DNA of 64,000 bases from Ruminiclostridium cellobioparum DSM 1351 = ATCC 15832 (GCF_000621505.1 NZ_JHYD01000025.1:1-64000), one strand, 5' to 3'; positions 9,092 to 18,851 are shown, counted from the stretch's first letter. Numbers and translations: made by a program. The notes: generated by a model from the letters alone, not told the origin.

Positions 9092-9976
9092 TCATTCCTT
9101 AACAGAGCCCAGCGTAATACCTGTTATAAAATACCTTTGCAGAAACGGGTAGATTATCAGAACGGGAATCATTGCAATAAAAACTTTTGCGGCATTTAGG
9201 GATTTGTTGTTCAGCTGTGCGGTAAGCTTTATTTCTTCGGAATTCATTCTGGACAGGTCCATACTGACCACCAGCTGTTGAATATATGTCTGCAACGGAT
9301 AATTTGACTGCTTTGTATTGAGAACCAGGCCTTGAAAAAATTCATTCCAGTGGCCTACTATGGTGAATAATGTAATTGTGGCAATTACAGGGCCGGACAA
9401 CGGAATATATATCAGCAGGAAAGTACGCCATGGGCCGGCTCCGTCCACATAAGCCGCCTCTTCCATTGCTGAAGGAAGATTTCTGAAAAAGTTAACAATC
9501 AGGATTACATTAAAAACAGGAAGACTTCCAGCCAGTACCAGAGCCCAGATCGAATCTATCAGGCCATAGCTGCGTATTGTTATGTACCAGGGAATGGTTC
9601 CGCCGTTAAAGAGCATACAGAAGACCAATACCCACATATACGCATTCCTGTGAGGCAGCTGCCTGCTGCTCTTTGACAGGGGGTATGCCGTAAGTAATGT
9701 AATTCCCACGCCCACTATCGTTCCAAATACAACTCTTTTTACAGATATCCAGAAGGAGGCAAAAAACGCTGTCTCACCCAGGATTTTCTCATATGAAAGA
9801 AAATTAAAGCCTATTGGCCAGAAAGTAACTGCTCCGGCATTGACAGCACTTTTTTCACTAAGGGAAATCATGAGCACATACCACAGAGGCACCAAACACA
9901 GGAGTGTAATTAAAATAAGTACGGTTCCGTTAATAATGTTGAATAGCTTTGATCCGATATTTTTCTGTTCAATCAA
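9092..9976 (-). CDS. carbohydrate ABC transporter permease (YtcP/LplC-like)
   Basis: A 294-residue inner-membrane permease with six hydrophobic segments. The EAA loop, EEAAYVDGAGPWRTFLLIYIPLSGP (shown here only in part), lies near residue 190 and is the contact point for the ATPase. It forms the heterodimeric channel with the permease encoded 25 bp upstream and takes substrate from the 7188-8948 lipoprotein. The start is TTG with GGGGTGAG 5 nt upstream. The partner ATPase is not encoded here; MsmX-type ATPases usually serve this family. Confidence 0.92.
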   Translation of the reverse strand: MIEQKNIGSKLFNIINGTVLILITLLCLVPLWYVLMISLSEKSAVNAGAVTFWPIGFNFLSYEKILGETAFFASFWISVKRVVFGTIVGVGITLLTAYPLSKSSRQLPHRNAYMWVLVFCMLFNGGTIPWYITIRSYGLIDSIWALVLAGSLPVFNVILIVNFFRNLPSAMEEAAYVDGAGPWRTFLLIYIPLSGPVIATITLFTIVGHWNEFFQGLVLNTKQSNYPLQTYIQQLVVSMDLSRMNSEEIKLTAQLNNKSLNAAKVFIAMIPVLIIYPFLQRYFITGITLGSVKE

Positions 9977-10001
9977 GATGTCTCACCCCACATATTAATG
10001 A

Positions 10002-10892
10002 TTAAAATATTTTGTAGCCTGTAAATCTGTCAGCCATAAAATAACTGACAGTGATAAGGATGAAGCTTACGACGGATTTTAGAAGACCTACAGCCGTTGC
10101 AAGACTAAATTGCAGGTCAACGAGTCCGGCACGGTATACCCATGTATCAATGATATCGCCGGTGGAATACACCAATGGATTGTACAGGTTGAATATTTGA
10201 TCAAACCCTGCGTTGAGAACATTTCCAAGAGAGAGAATTGCCAGAAGTATTATGGTAGAGCTTATACCCGGGAGGGTAATGTGCAGAAGTCTTTTGAAAC
10301 GCCCCGCACCATCTATGGCGGCAGCTTCATGGAGTGCCGGATCAATTCCTGTAAGTGCCGCAAGATAAATGACTGCGTTGTAGCCAAAGCCTTTCCATAT
10401 ATCGGTACCTATGACAAGAGGCCGGAACATGTCGGCTTTTCCGAAGAATAAAACCGGGTCGATACCGAATATTTGCAGGAGGTTATTAACAGGTCCGTTA
10501 TATCCGAATATTGTCAATATTATGTTGGCAAGAATAACCCAGGAAAGGAAGTACGGCAGGTAAACCAGCGTCTGGATGGGTCTGATCAGTTTTTTTACGG
10601 CCAGCTCATTTAACAGTATTGCAAAAATCAAAGGCACAATAAGATTTCCGGCCATTTTTCCGACAGCGATTATAATGGTATTTAAAAATACCTGCTTTAT
10701 GTCACCGATACTGAACATGTATTGAAAATTCTCCAGCCCTGCCCAAGGAGACTTTAAAATACCCAACCCCGGATTAAAATCCTGAAATGCCATTATTATT
10801 CCAAACATGGGCACTATACTGAATAATATCAGCCATATGTATCCCGGTGCCATCATCAGCCAATAGTGTTTTAAAAACCTTTTATTGTACAT
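10002..10892 (-). CDS. carbohydrate ABC transporter permease (YteP/LplB-like)
   Basis: About 296 residues, six membrane segments, with the EAA motif (HEAAAIDGAGRFKRLLHITLP, in part) near residue 205. It is the first permease of the importer. I prefer the ATG at 10890-10892 (MYNKRFLKHYW). The predicted transcription start (about 10948) would leave only about 11 nt before the upstream ATG at 10937, and GGGAGG lies 11 nt before the chosen codon. The start remains uncertain. It is co-transcribed with the second permease, probably from the promoter at 10955-10984. Confidence 0.9.
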   Translation of the reverse strand: MYNKRFLKHYWLMMAPGYIWLILFSIVPMFGIIMAFQDFNPGLGILKSPWAGLENFQYMFSIGDIKQVFLNTIIIAVGKMAGNLIVPLIFAILLNELAVKKLIRPIQTLVYLPYFLSWVILANIILTIFGYNGPVNNLLQIFGIDPVLFFGKADMFRPLVIGTDIWKGFGYNAVIYLAALTGIDPALHEAAAIDGAGRFKRLLHITLPGISSTIILLAILSLGNVLNAGFDQIFNLYNPLVYSTGDIIDTWVYRAGLVDLQFSLATAVGLLKSVVSFILITVSYFMADRFTGYKIF

Positions 10893-10954
10893 GCCTCCAG
10901 TATCCTCCCAAATATTTTTACAATAGGAGTTTAGCATATTAAATCCATTAAGGG

Positions 10955-10984
10955 TTATAGAAGGCTGTTGCTCAAATTGGTCAA
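10955..10984 (-). promoter_or_regulatory. promoter for the YteP/YtcP importer genes
   Basis: TTGACC (10979-10984), an 18-bp spacer and CTATAA (10955-10960) on the minus strand predict a start near 10948. It lies in the gap after yesN, where a YesN-type AraC regulator would be expected to act. Confidence 0.55.
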
Positions 10985-11067
10985 ATTTATCCTATGGAAA
11001 CAGGGCGGAATATAGGTTTTGTTTTCTATTTTAAAAACATTTCCCTGGATAAGGTAAAGAACAATGT

Positions 11068-12153
11068 TTATGCTTTTCCGCTTTTACAATTTAACTTTTT
11101 GTATTCACCGGGAGTCATACCTGTCAGTTCAAAAAACACACGTATAAAGTAATTCACGTCTTCATACCCAACCGCCGGTGCAATATCAGCCACCAGGACC
11201 TTCTGCCCTGAAAGCAGCTTTTTGGCAGCCTTGACCCTCTCTTGGCGCACGAATTCCTTAAAGGATATCCCCACATACTTTTTAAAGTTAACCGAAAAAT
11301 AGCTGCGACTGAGATTTATTTGCAGGGCGGTTTCCTCGGCATGCAGCTGCTCTCCCAGGTGTTCCTTCACATACATGACAGACTTCATTATACAAACAGG
11401 TATCCTTTCCAGCTTGGTTTCCCGGGCTGCCATCTGATATAACCCCTCACGCAAGCTTTTCAGCCATTGGAGGAAGTCCTGGGGTTTATAATATTCCAGG
11501 ATATCCTTTTCAGCCATCCCTGCGCTTTCTTCAGCCTGGCGGGCCAATGGCAGCAGTGCATGCTCTATTCTCCTCACCGAAGTCCCGATTTCCATTGTCT
11601 TGCGGCACAGCTGTTCAAACACCGTATCATCATATAACCAGTACATTTCCTTCCAGCTTTTAACCAGGAGCTGCCATTCCCTTTCATGATGTACCGGCAC
11701 CGTCTGTCCCGCCGATTTATTTTGTTCCTCTGCCGCTTGCCCGGCCTCGTGGGTTCCGCTGTGTTTTGCAATGCTGTTTTCAATCTTTTTACTTATCTGC
11801 TCCAACAGTTGATCACAATCTACAGCTTCCATCTGTAATTTAGAAATATAGTCAATGGCACCCATTCTCAATGCAGACTGTACATAATGGAAGTCCTCAT
11901 AAAAGGTCAATACTACAAAAAGCAGCTCAGGGTACAGCTGGCTGCATTTTTTCATTAAGGTTATGCCATCCATTGCAGGCATATCTATATCTGCAAATAC
12001 TACATCAACAACATTTTCAGTCAGAAACTCCAATGCCTGTTCCCCGTTTTGTGCCTCGCCAACCACTGACATCTGATACTTATCCCAGGGCATCATTGAT
12101 ATAATCCCCCGGCGGGCCAGTTTATCATCATCCACAATCAGTACCCGATACAT
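11068..12153 (-). CDS. yesN: YesN-family response regulator with AraC DNA-binding domain
   Basis: 361 residues. The receiver domain has the acidic pair VDDD (8-10), phosphorylation site Asp55 (FADIDMPAMDG) and a C-terminal Lys (SKLQ). A middle helical region follows, then a two-HTH AraC domain over the last 100 residues (LNLSRSYFSVNFKKYVG-type and YEDVNYFIRVFFELTGMTPGEYK-type helices, in part). Start at 12151-12153, directly after GGGGAGGAGAGC; the longer reading frame upstream lacks a site. It is the cognate partner of YesM at 5228-6988 and probably activates the importer operon that follows it. Confidence 0.92.
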   Translation of the reverse strand: MYRVLIVDDDKLARRGIISMMPWDKYQMSVVGEAQNGEQALEFLTENVVDVVFADIDMPAMDGITLMKKCSQLYPELLFVVLTFYEDFHYVQSALRMGAIDYISKLQMEAVDCDQLLEQISKKIENSIAKHSGTHEAGQAAEEQNKSAGQTVPVHHEREWQLLVKSWKEMYWLYDDTVFEQLCRKTMEIGTSVRRIEHALLPLARQAEESAGMAEKDILEYYKPQDFLQWLKSLREGLYQMAARETKLERIPVCIMKSVMYVKEHLGEQLHAEETALQINLSRSYFSVNFKKYVGISFKEFVRQERVKAAKKLLSGQKVLVADIAPAVGYEDVNYFIRVFFELTGMTPGEYKKLNCKSGKA

Positions 12154-12186
12154 GCTCTCCTCCCCTTTTAAGAAAATTTCTATAAA

Positions 12187-12244
12187 AAGTGCACCACAAA
12201 CATTATTACTATTTTGATATAGTGACAAATATCCGGGTGCACTT
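12187..12244 (-). terminator. terminator of the maltose operon, with a promoter in its loop
   Basis: AAGTGCACC and GGTGCACTT form a perfect 9-bp stem (12236-12244 with 12187-12195) around a 40-nt loop, followed on the minus strand by TTTTTATAG. It lies just after the GH13 gene. The loop itself contains the predicted yesN promoter. Confidence 0.5.
12200..12228 (-). promoter_or_regulatory. candidate yesN promoter
   Basis: TTGTCA (12223-12228), 17 bp, TAATGT (12200-12205) on the minus strand. The predicted start is about 40 nt upstream of the yesN ATG. The -10 box is weak. Confidence 0.4.
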
Positions 12245-12258
12245 ATTTGAAAAAAGGG

Positions 12259-13998
12259 CTAAACTTTTATTATTACTCCTGCTTTTGCCGGGATATGAAC
12301 CTTGATCCGGCCTCTTACGGGCTTGTATACCTTACCGGTGAGCAAATCGGCAGCACTCTTCGAAACCTCTATCAGTACCCACTGATCTGCGTCCATATTA
12401 TTTATATATCCTTCCATACACTTCTGTTTGAATGACCGCCTGAAGCCATAAATATTTCTTGCTTCGTCGGCAAGCACCGTTTTAAAATTCCCATGAGTAA
12501 GTTCTTTATTATCTTTTCTTATTGATATTAATTTTTTGTAATATTCCTTTAATTCCGTATTTTGTTTACCGGTATCCCAAATCATACCCTTCCGGCACTC
12601 AGGATCACTTCCCCCCGTCATGCCTATTTCATCTCCGTAATATATCATAGGTATACCTGTAAAAGTAAACTGGATAAAGGCTGCCAGCCGCAATTTCCTC
12701 ACATCTCCCTGTGAAAGGGTCAGGAATCTTGCCGTATCATGGCTGCCTATGAGATTCCAAAGCGCATTGTAAGCCGGCAGCTTGTATAAGCCTCTGATAC
12801 TTTCTATGCGTTCACCGAATTCTTTGGCATTTATTTTCTCAAGTGCTACAAAATTCTTAACCGCATCGGTAAATACATAGTTCATTACAGAGTCAAATTG
12901 GTCTCCCTGAAGCCATGCACTTGACTCATACCAGACTTCACCTGCTATTAAAGCATCAGGCTTAACCGCCTTTACAGCTTTCCTGAACTCCCTCCAGAAG
13001 TGGTGGCCCGCTTCATCTGCTACATCCAGACGCCAGCCGTCAATATCGGCTTCCTTGATCCAATAGGTTGCCACATCAATGAGATACTTTTTTACAGCTT
13101 CATTTCCAGTCATCAGCTTGGGCATATGCCCGCCATATGCAAATGTACCGTAATCAGGCTCCTCCTTTATTTTAACAGGAAATTTTCTGATGTGAAACCA
13201 ATCCCTGTACTCTGAATTTTCTCCATTATCCACTACATCCCTGAAAGGTGGGAACTCCACACCCGAATGGTTGAATACGGCATCCAGAATGACTCTTATA
13301 TTTCTTTTATGGGCCTTGTCAACGAGTTCCTTCAGAGTTTCGAGAGAACCGAACTGGGGATCTATCTGAAAATAATCGTAGGTATCATACTTATGGTTGG
13401 AACCTGCTTTAAAAACAGGAGTCATGTAGATAGCATTTATCCCCAGATCTTCAATATAGTCCAGCTTGTCAATGATGCCCTGCAGATCTCCCCCCAGCAT
13501 AATTTGGCGGTCCACTTCAGAGTCCCACGGTTTTACCTCAGCGGGATCATTGGAGGTATCTCCATTGTGAAATCTTTCAGGGAATATCTGATATATAACC
13601 GCTTCTCCTGCCCACTCAGGAACAAGGAATATATCCTTCTCGTCCATTACCGGAAAATTGAAGAACTCCTGCCCGTCCTCAGGTTGTTCGGCTGAAAACA
13701 GATAATTTGCGTAATATAGGGTCTCCTTTCCATCAATGAACTCAAAGAAATAGTTGACACTTATAAAATTGTGCTTTATGACAGCTTCATAGTAATCAAA
13801 TAAATTATCTGATGCCATCTTTTTCATTACTATCGTAAAAGTTTCTTTATTTGTGGGGTACTTGTACTTATCCAGGTAAATCAGATTTATCTTTTCCGCA
13901 TCATTCTTTTTCGTCCTTATTTTGATGAGCAGCTCCTCCCTTGACAGGGCATAGGCATAGTCGGAACATATCTTGTGATAAACCGCCTCTTTTAGCAT
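12259..13998 (-). CDS. GH13 alpha-amylase family enzyme (neopullulanase/cyclomaltodextrinase-like)
   Basis: 579 residues, no signal peptide, so cytoplasmic. An N-terminal beta-rich domain of about 125 residues, as in neopullulanases and maltogenic amylases, precedes the TIM barrel. The catalytic residues are visible: nucleophile Asp325 in DGWRLDVAD, acid/base Glu354 in AGEVWYES, and Asp421 in IGSHDTAR. It should hydrolyse imported maltodextrins or cyclodextrins to maltose and glucose. Start at 13996-13998 with AAGGAG 6 nt upstream. It is the last gene of the LacI-controlled operon, 50 bp after pgmB, and feeds maltose to the GH65 phosphorylase. Confidence 0.9.
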   Translation of the reverse strand: MLKEAVYHKICSDYAYALSREELLIKIRTKKNDAEKINLIYLDKYKYPTNKETFTIVMKKMASDNLFDYYEAVIKHNFISVNYFFEFIDGKETLYYANYLFSAEQPEDGQEFFNFPVMDEKDIFLVPEWAGEAVIYQIFPERFHNGDTSNDPAEVKPWDSEVDRQIMLGGDLQGIIDKLDYIEDLGINAIYMTPVFKAGSNHKYDTYDYFQIDPQFGSLETLKELVDKAHKRNIRVILDAVFNHSGVEFPPFRDVVDNGENSEYRDWFHIRKFPVKIKEEPDYGTFAYGGHMPKLMTGNEAVKKYLIDVATYWIKEADIDGWRLDVADEAGHHFWREFRKAVKAVKPDALIAGEVWYESSAWLQGDQFDSVMNYVFTDAVKNFVALEKINAKEFGERIESIRGLYKLPAYNALWNLIGSHDTARFLTLSQGDVRKLRLAAFIQFTFTGIPMIYYGDEIGMTGGSDPECRKGMIWDTGKQNTELKEYYKKLISIRKDNKELTHGNFKTVLADEARNIYGFRRSFKQKCMEGYINNMDADQWVLIEVSKSAADLLTGKVYKPVRGRIKVHIPAKAGVIIKV

Positions 13999-14048
13999 AA
14001 AACTCTCCTTATTATGCATGAAATTTAACCGCCGGCAAGTGTGTGGAT

Positions 14049-14738
14049 TTAGACGTTACATACCTCTGGCGTATCAGGAAAATCCAGCTCACCCAACAGC
14101 TGTTCCGGACTAAGTCCTTCAAATCCGGGCTTCATAATGTCGGCACCCCGCAGAGGATTTTCCTGCCGGCCTATTCCCACGGTATACATACGCGCATGTT
14201 TGGCAGCATCTATACCGGCCTGGGCATCTTCAAAGACCAGGCACTTTTCCTTTGCAACTCCCAACCGGTCAGCCGCCAGTAAAAACACCTGCGGATCGGG
14301 TTTGGATTTATTCACGGCATTGCCGTCAACAACCGCATGAAAATACCGGCCAAGCTCCAGCCTCTCCAGAACCAGTGCCGCGTTTTTGCTGGCAGAAGCC
14401 AAAGCCGTTTTTCCGCCGGCTTTGCGGATTTCAGTGATAAATTCAACAAATCCCGGCAGCACTTCATCCTTCCCCATATTTTTAATGTACTCTATATACC
14501 AGTCATTTTTCCTGTCGGCCAGTTCAATCTTTTCCCTTTCCTCAAAAGACCTGCCTATCATTTTTGATAGGATATTCAAACAGTCCATACGGCTAACACC
14601 CTTGAACTGCTCATTGTCCTCCTGGGTAAAATGGTATTCAAACTCGGCCGCAAGCCGCTTCCAGGCAAGATAATGGTATTTGGCCGTATCCACTACAACA
14701 CCGTCAAGATCAAAAATATACGCTTCTATATTACACAT
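14049..14738 (-). CDS. pgmB: beta-phosphoglucomutase
   Basis: 229-residue haloacid dehalogenase-superfamily enzyme that converts beta-D-glucose-1-phosphate to glucose-6-phosphate. It has the nucleophile motif FDLDGVVVDT (nucleophile Asp10, acid/base Asp12), a helical cap domain, and the later SASKNAA and FEDAQAGIDAA motifs of the family. It overlaps the GH65 gene by 13 nt, which couples translation. The neighbour releases beta-glucose-1-phosphate, the substrate of this enzyme, so the assignment rests on both motifs and context. GGAGGAG precedes the ATG. Confidence 0.95.
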   Translation of the reverse strand: MCNIEAYIFDLDGVVVDTAKYHYLAWKRLAAEFEYHFTQEDNEQFKGVSRMDCLNILSKMIGRSFEEREKIELADRKNDWYIEYIKNMGKDEVLPGFVEFITEIRKAGGKTALASASKNAALVLERLELGRYFHAVVDGNAVNKSKPDPQVFLLAADRLGVAKEKCLVFEDAQAGIDAAKHARMYTVGIGRQENPLRGADIMKPGFEGLSPEQLLGELDFPDTPEVCNV

Positions 14739-17014
14739 TTTATCTCCTCCTTCAGCAGGAGTTCCTCACCCTTTAAAGTTATATTGAGAGGTTCACCCTG
14801 TTCCAGTGTTATTGCAGTTTTTCCGCTTCCAACGCATATCTTCAGCCTTCTGCCCCTGTAGTTGACCTTGAAGGAATAGCTCTCCCAGCCCTCGGGCAGG
14901 AACGGATTAAATTCCAGCTTTCCCCCGGCAGTCCTCATGCCTGCAAAACCCTGTACAATGGCTAGCCAGCTTCCTCCCATGGAAGTTATATGCAGACCGT
15001 CCTCAGTGTCGTTATTATAGTTGTCAAGGTCAAGCCTTGCAGTTCTCCTGTACATTTCAACCGCTTTATCCTCAATACCCAGCTCGGCGGCAATTATAGA
15101 GTGGACGCAGGGTGAAAGGCTTGACTCGTGAACAGTCATAGGCTCGTAGAACATAAAGTTCTTCTTTTTGGTCTCACGGTCATACAAATGTCCCAGAAAA
15201 TACAGTCCCTGAAGTACATCCGCCTGCTTGATATAACAGGAGCGCAGAATCCTGTCCCAGGACCAGTGCTGGTTGATAGGTCTTTCTTCGGCAGGTATTT
15301 CAACTGCAGGCCTGAGCTCCTTATCCAGGAAGGTATCGTGCTGAACAAAAACCTCCAGCTCATCATCATAGGGAAGATACATATTTCGGGCTATTTCTCT
15401 CCAATTTTCCTCTTCAGACAGGGTCAGGGAGTGTTCCTCCAGTTTTTCGGTTTCATTTATTTCTCTGAGATATGCAATGCAATCCAGTGTGTACTCCAGA
15501 CACCAGGCAGCCATGCGGTTCGTATACCAGTTGTTGCTTACATTGTTCTCATACTCATTGGGCCCTGTAACCCCATGTATCATGTACATTTTCCTTCGTT
15601 GGCTGTAATGAACACGGCTGGCCCAGAATCTCGATATTTCCAGTAAAACATCTATGCCATACTGTGCTATATAGCTTTTGTCCCCGGTGTAGCTCACATA
15701 TTGGAATATGGCAAAAGCTATGGCAGCATTTCTGTGAATTTCCTCGAAGGTGATCTCCCATTCGTTATGGCACTCAACTCCCGTGAAGGTTACCATTGGA
15801 TAGAGCGCGCCCCTCATACCGATCCTTCTGGCATTTTCAAATGCTCCCTCCAGCTGGCTGTGCCTGTATATCAATAAATTTCTTGTAACCTCTTCTGCTG
15901 CTATGGCCAGATACATTGGGAAAACAAAGGCTTCGGTATCCCAGTAAGTGGCTCCTCCGTACTTTTCGCCGGTGAAACCCTTGGGCCCGAAGTTCAAAGT
16001 GCAGTCCTCTCCATAGTAGGTTGAAAACAGCTGGAATATATTAAAGCGGATTCCCTGCTGGGCCTCGGTATCCCCTACTATCTCCACATCAGCCTTATCC
16101 CACCTGGTGTTCCATGCCTCACAATGCTTCTGTTTCAGCCGGTCATAGCCGGCCAGGGCAGCCCCCGCGGCCAGCTCTGCCGCCCTGTTCTCAAGCTCCG
16201 CCTCTTTAAGCCTTCTTGTGGTGGTAAGCGCTACAAACTTATCAATGCCTGCCCATTGTCCTTTTTTAGCTTCAAAAACAATTTTTGAGGCCACAAAATT
16301 ATTGGACTGCCTGGAATGACATGCCTGCACCGCTCCGTACGGCATTATTCTCATACTGGTGCAGGAGGTGAATCTGGGTGCTCCGAAGGGGTTTTCCTTT
16401 GTTCTCATTATCAGACTTGCTTCCAGGGGCTTTGAACTTCTCGATACCTCTTCCCAGAATTTCTCCTGATAGTTGGAATCCTCATTGTGTACATCTCCGT
16501 TCATATACGGAGTCAGCGTTACGGCTGCATCGTTGTCCAGACTGCAAACCATGTATTTTATTGCGCATAATTCCGATTGATTTATACTTAAAAATCTTTC
16601 GGTCCCCACTTTTACGCGTCCATAGGGAGTATTTACAATAAAACATCTGTACAAAACGGCGCTCTTCATGTCAAGCTCTCTATAAAACTCCAGAACCTCA
16701 TTTTTTGCCAGATCAATTTCAAAATCATTGATCCGTACATCTATACCGGTGAAATTTGCCGAGTTGATCACTTTTCCGAAATATTCGGGATAACCGTTCT
16801 TCCACCAGCCTACACGGGTTTTGTCCGGAAACCACACTCCTCCAATATAAGTCCCTAAGTGCATATCACCCGAATATTTCTCCTCGAAGTTTCCTCTCAT
16901 CCCCATATATCCGTTTCCAATGGACATAATGCTTTCAGAGAGCCTCATATCCTGTATATGAATATCATCTTCTATAATTTTCCATTCATTAATCCCAAAC
17001 AGCCTCTTAAACAT
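14726..17014 (-). CDS. mapA: GH65 glycoside phosphorylase, probable maltose phosphorylase
   Basis: 762 residues, the usual length for inverting GH65 phosphorylases. The N-terminal beta-sandwich is followed by the (alpha/alpha)6 barrel. The catalytic acid is Glu487 in GVTGPNEYENN, the same residue number as in the known Lactobacillus brevis maltose phosphorylase. The segment NNWYTNRMA and the phosphate-binding HITSMGGSW block are typical of maltose phosphorylase. The reaction is maltose + phosphate to glucose + beta-glucose-1-phosphate. The linkage is inferred; kojibiose, nigerose or trehalose phosphorylase are alternatives in the same family. Adjacent GH13, PgmB and importer genes favour maltose. 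Confidence 0.9.
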   Translation of the reverse strand: MFKRLFGINEWKIIEDDIHIQDMRLSESIMSIGNGYMGMRGNFEEKYSGDMHLGTYIGGVWFPDKTRVGWWKNGYPEYFGKVINSANFTGIDVRINDFEIDLAKNEVLEFYRELDMKSAVLYRCFIVNTPYGRVKVGTERFLSINQSELCAIKYMVCSLDNDAAVTLTPYMNGDVHNEDSNYQEKFWEEVSRSSKPLEASLIMRTKENPFGAPRFTSCTSMRIMPYGAVQACHSRQSNNFVASKIVFEAKKGQWAGIDKFVALTTTRRLKEAELENRAAELAAGAALAGYDRLKQKHCEAWNTRWDKADVEIVGDTEAQQGIRFNIFQLFSTYYGEDCTLNFGPKGFTGEKYGGATYWDTEAFVFPMYLAIAAEEVTRNLLIYRHSQLEGAFENARRIGMRGALYPMVTFTGVECHNEWEITFEEIHRNAAIAFAIFQYVSYTGDKSYIAQYGIDVLLEISRFWASRVHYSQRRKMYMIHGVTGPNEYENNVSNNWYTNRMAAWCLEYTLDCIAYLREINETEKLEEHSLTLSEEENWREIARNMYLPYDDELEVFVQHDTFLDKELRPAVEIPAEERPINQHWSWDRILRSCYIKQADVLQGLYFLGHLYDRETKKKNFMFYEPMTVHESSLSPCVHSIIAAELGIEDKAVEMYRRTARLDLDNYNNDTEDGLHITSMGGSWLAIVQGFAGMRTAGGKLEFNPFLPEGWESYSFKVNYRGRRLKICVGSGKTAITLEQGEPLNITLKGEELLLKEEIKCVI

Positions 17015-17054
17015 AATTGTTTCAACTCTCCCGTAATATTTTTCGCGTAAGGTG

Positions 17055-17891
17055 TTACCCTTTTACCGCTCCGGCCACAACACCTTTTATAATGTGCTTC
17101 TGACAGAGCATATAAAAAATGATAATTGGGACTATAGCCAGTATGAGCATGGCCATCAATGCGCCCATATCCCTTGATCCATAACCACCCTGAAGGTACT
17201 GCACCGCAATCGGAATGGTTCTGTAGTTATTGCCTATTACCAGGTAAGGCAGCAGGTAATCATTCCATATCCACATGGCATTCAATATGGAAACTGTTAT
17301 TGAAATGGGCTTTAATACGGGGAAAACTATACTGAAAAAAAGCTGCACAGGGTTGCATCCGTCTATTGTCGCAGATTCCTCGATTTCCAGAGGTATGCTT
17401 TTTACAAAGCCTGCAAACATGAATACCGAGAGCCCTGCACCGAAACCCCAGTATATAATGATAATGCCCAGAGGATTATCAAGACTCAGTATATTGGCCA
17501 TTTTTGACATGGTGAACATAACCATCTGAAAAGGAACTATCATACTGGCCACAATTATATAAAAGATGGCCTGGGAAACCTTTCCCTTGACCCTGGTTAT
17601 ATACCAGGCTGTCATAGACGTGAACAGCACCAGTGTAAGAACTGATGGTACGGTTATGATAAAGGAGTAATAGAAAGCCTTCAGAAATCCTATTTTAACC
17701 ATACCGTTTATATAATTGTTCAATCCTGCCCAGGTTTCAGAGTTGGGCAGCTGGAAGGGCTGATCCGAAATAAAGAACTGTCCCTTAAAGGAGTTCATCA
17801 GAACAATCAATATGGGAGCCAGAAATACTGCTGCAAGGACAGTCAGGAATATAACCTTTACAGTGTCCGATATTCTTTCTCTATTGTTCAT
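17055..17891 (-). CDS. maltodextrin-type ABC permease (MalG-like)
   Basis: 278 residues with six membrane segments and the EAA loop EESATIDGCNPVQLFFSIVFP (in part) near residue 175. It forms the channel with the MalF-like permease, whose stop codon it overlaps by one base (TAATG), preceded by AAGGAGG. It imports the sugar bound by the 18852-20267 lipoprotein. The EAA loop would dock an ATPase that is not encoded in this operon. Confidence 0.92.
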   Translation of the reverse strand: MNNRERISDTVKVIFLTVLAAVFLAPILIVLMNSFKGQFFISDQPFQLPNSETWAGLNNYINGMVKIGFLKAFYYSFIITVPSVLTLVLFTSMTAWYITRVKGKVSQAIFYIIVASMIVPFQMVMFTMSKMANILSLDNPLGIIIIYWGFGAGLSVFMFAGFVKSIPLEIEESATIDGCNPVQLFFSIVFPVLKPISITVSILNAMWIWNDYLLPYLVIGNNYRTIPIAVQYLQGGYGSRDMGALMAMLILAIVPIIIFYMLCQKHIIKGVVAGAVKG

Positions 17892-18739
17892 TAGTTCTCC
17901 ACCTCCTTATTCCGGGTAAGATAGAGCTGGATAAATGCCAGTACTGCAATCATTACGAAGAATATAACCGCCTTAGCCTGGCCTACTCCCTCATATCCCA
18001 CACGTCCATAAAATGTTTTGTATATGTCCAGGGCCAGCATGGTTGTTGAATCTGCGGGAGCGCCGGCAGTCAGCGCAAGGTTCTGATCGAACATTTTAAA
18101 GGAATTTGTAAGAGTGAGGAAGGTGCATATTGTTATTGAAGGCATCACCAGGGGTATGGTTATGCGGAATAAAGTCTGGAACCGAGAGGCTCCGTCTATT
18201 TTTGCCGCCTCGGTGAGTTCCTCCGGAATGTTTTGTATTCCTGCGATATATATGATCATCATATACCCGATAAGCTGCCAGTTTGTTAATACAATCAATC
18301 CCCAGAAGCCGTATTTGGCATCAAAGGTGATATCAACTCCCAGGGTATTGATCAAAATACCGTTAATGATCAGCTGCCATATATACCCCAGAACGATGCC
18401 TCCAATGAGATTGGGCATAAAAAATACCGTTCTGAAGAGATTTGTTCCCCTCAGTCTTTTTGTGAGAAGCATGGCAATTGAAAATGCAAATACGTTGATT
18501 GTGATAACTGCCACAACTGCAAATTTTGATGTGAAGATCAAGGCTCCCAGAAAATTTGACCCGTCTTCAAATGCCTTTATATAGTTTGAAAATCCCACCC
18601 ATCTGGCGTTGGAAATGGTAGTAAACTCAGTAAAGGAGAGATATACCCCCATTATGAAGGGAATAAAAAATACTATTGTAAAGGCAGTTAATGTAGGCAA
18701 TGCAAACAGGGCAAAATATTTTTTTAAGTTTCTTTCCAT
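17891..18739 (-). CDS. maltodextrin-type ABC permease (MalF-like)
   Basis: 282 residues, six membrane segments, EAA loop ELTEAAKIDGASRFQTLFRITIP (in part) near residue 195. It lacks the long periplasmic loop of enterobacterial MalF, as is normal for Gram-positive relatives. AGGAGG precedes the ATG. A hairpin at 18801-18830 separates it from the binding-protein gene upstream and may lower permease expression relative to the binding protein. Confidence 0.92.
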   Translation of the reverse strand: MERNLKKYFALFALPTLTAFTIVFFIPFIMGVYLSFTEFTTISNARWVGFSNYIKAFEDGSNFLGALIFTSKFAVVAVITINVFAFSIAMLLTKRLRGTNLFRTVFFMPNLIGGIVLGYIWQLIINGILINTLGVDITFDAKYGFWGLIVLTNWQLIGYMMIIYIAGIQNIPEELTEAAKIDGASRFQTLFRITIPLVMPSITICTFLTLTNSFKMFDQNLALTAGAPADSTTMLALDIYKTFYGRVGYEGVGQAKAVIFFVMIAVLAFIQLYLTRNKEVEN

Positions 18740-18800
18740 ATAACCCTCCTAAACCGCTGCTGATCCTTTTGAGCAGAAAATTTGCTTCGCACGATAAAAG

Positions 18801-18830
18801 AATGCTGCCCGCCCATTCGGGGGCAGCATT
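18801..18830 (-). terminator. attenuator hairpin between binding-protein and permease genes
   Basis: AATGCTGCCC (18801-18810) pairs perfectly with GGGCAGCATT (18821-18830) around a 10-nt loop. On the minus strand it is followed by CTTTTATC, a moderate T-tract. The position, right after a highly expressed binding-protein gene, is typical for partial terminators. Confidence 0.6.
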
Positions 18831-18851
18831 TTTTACCATAATTACAAATGA

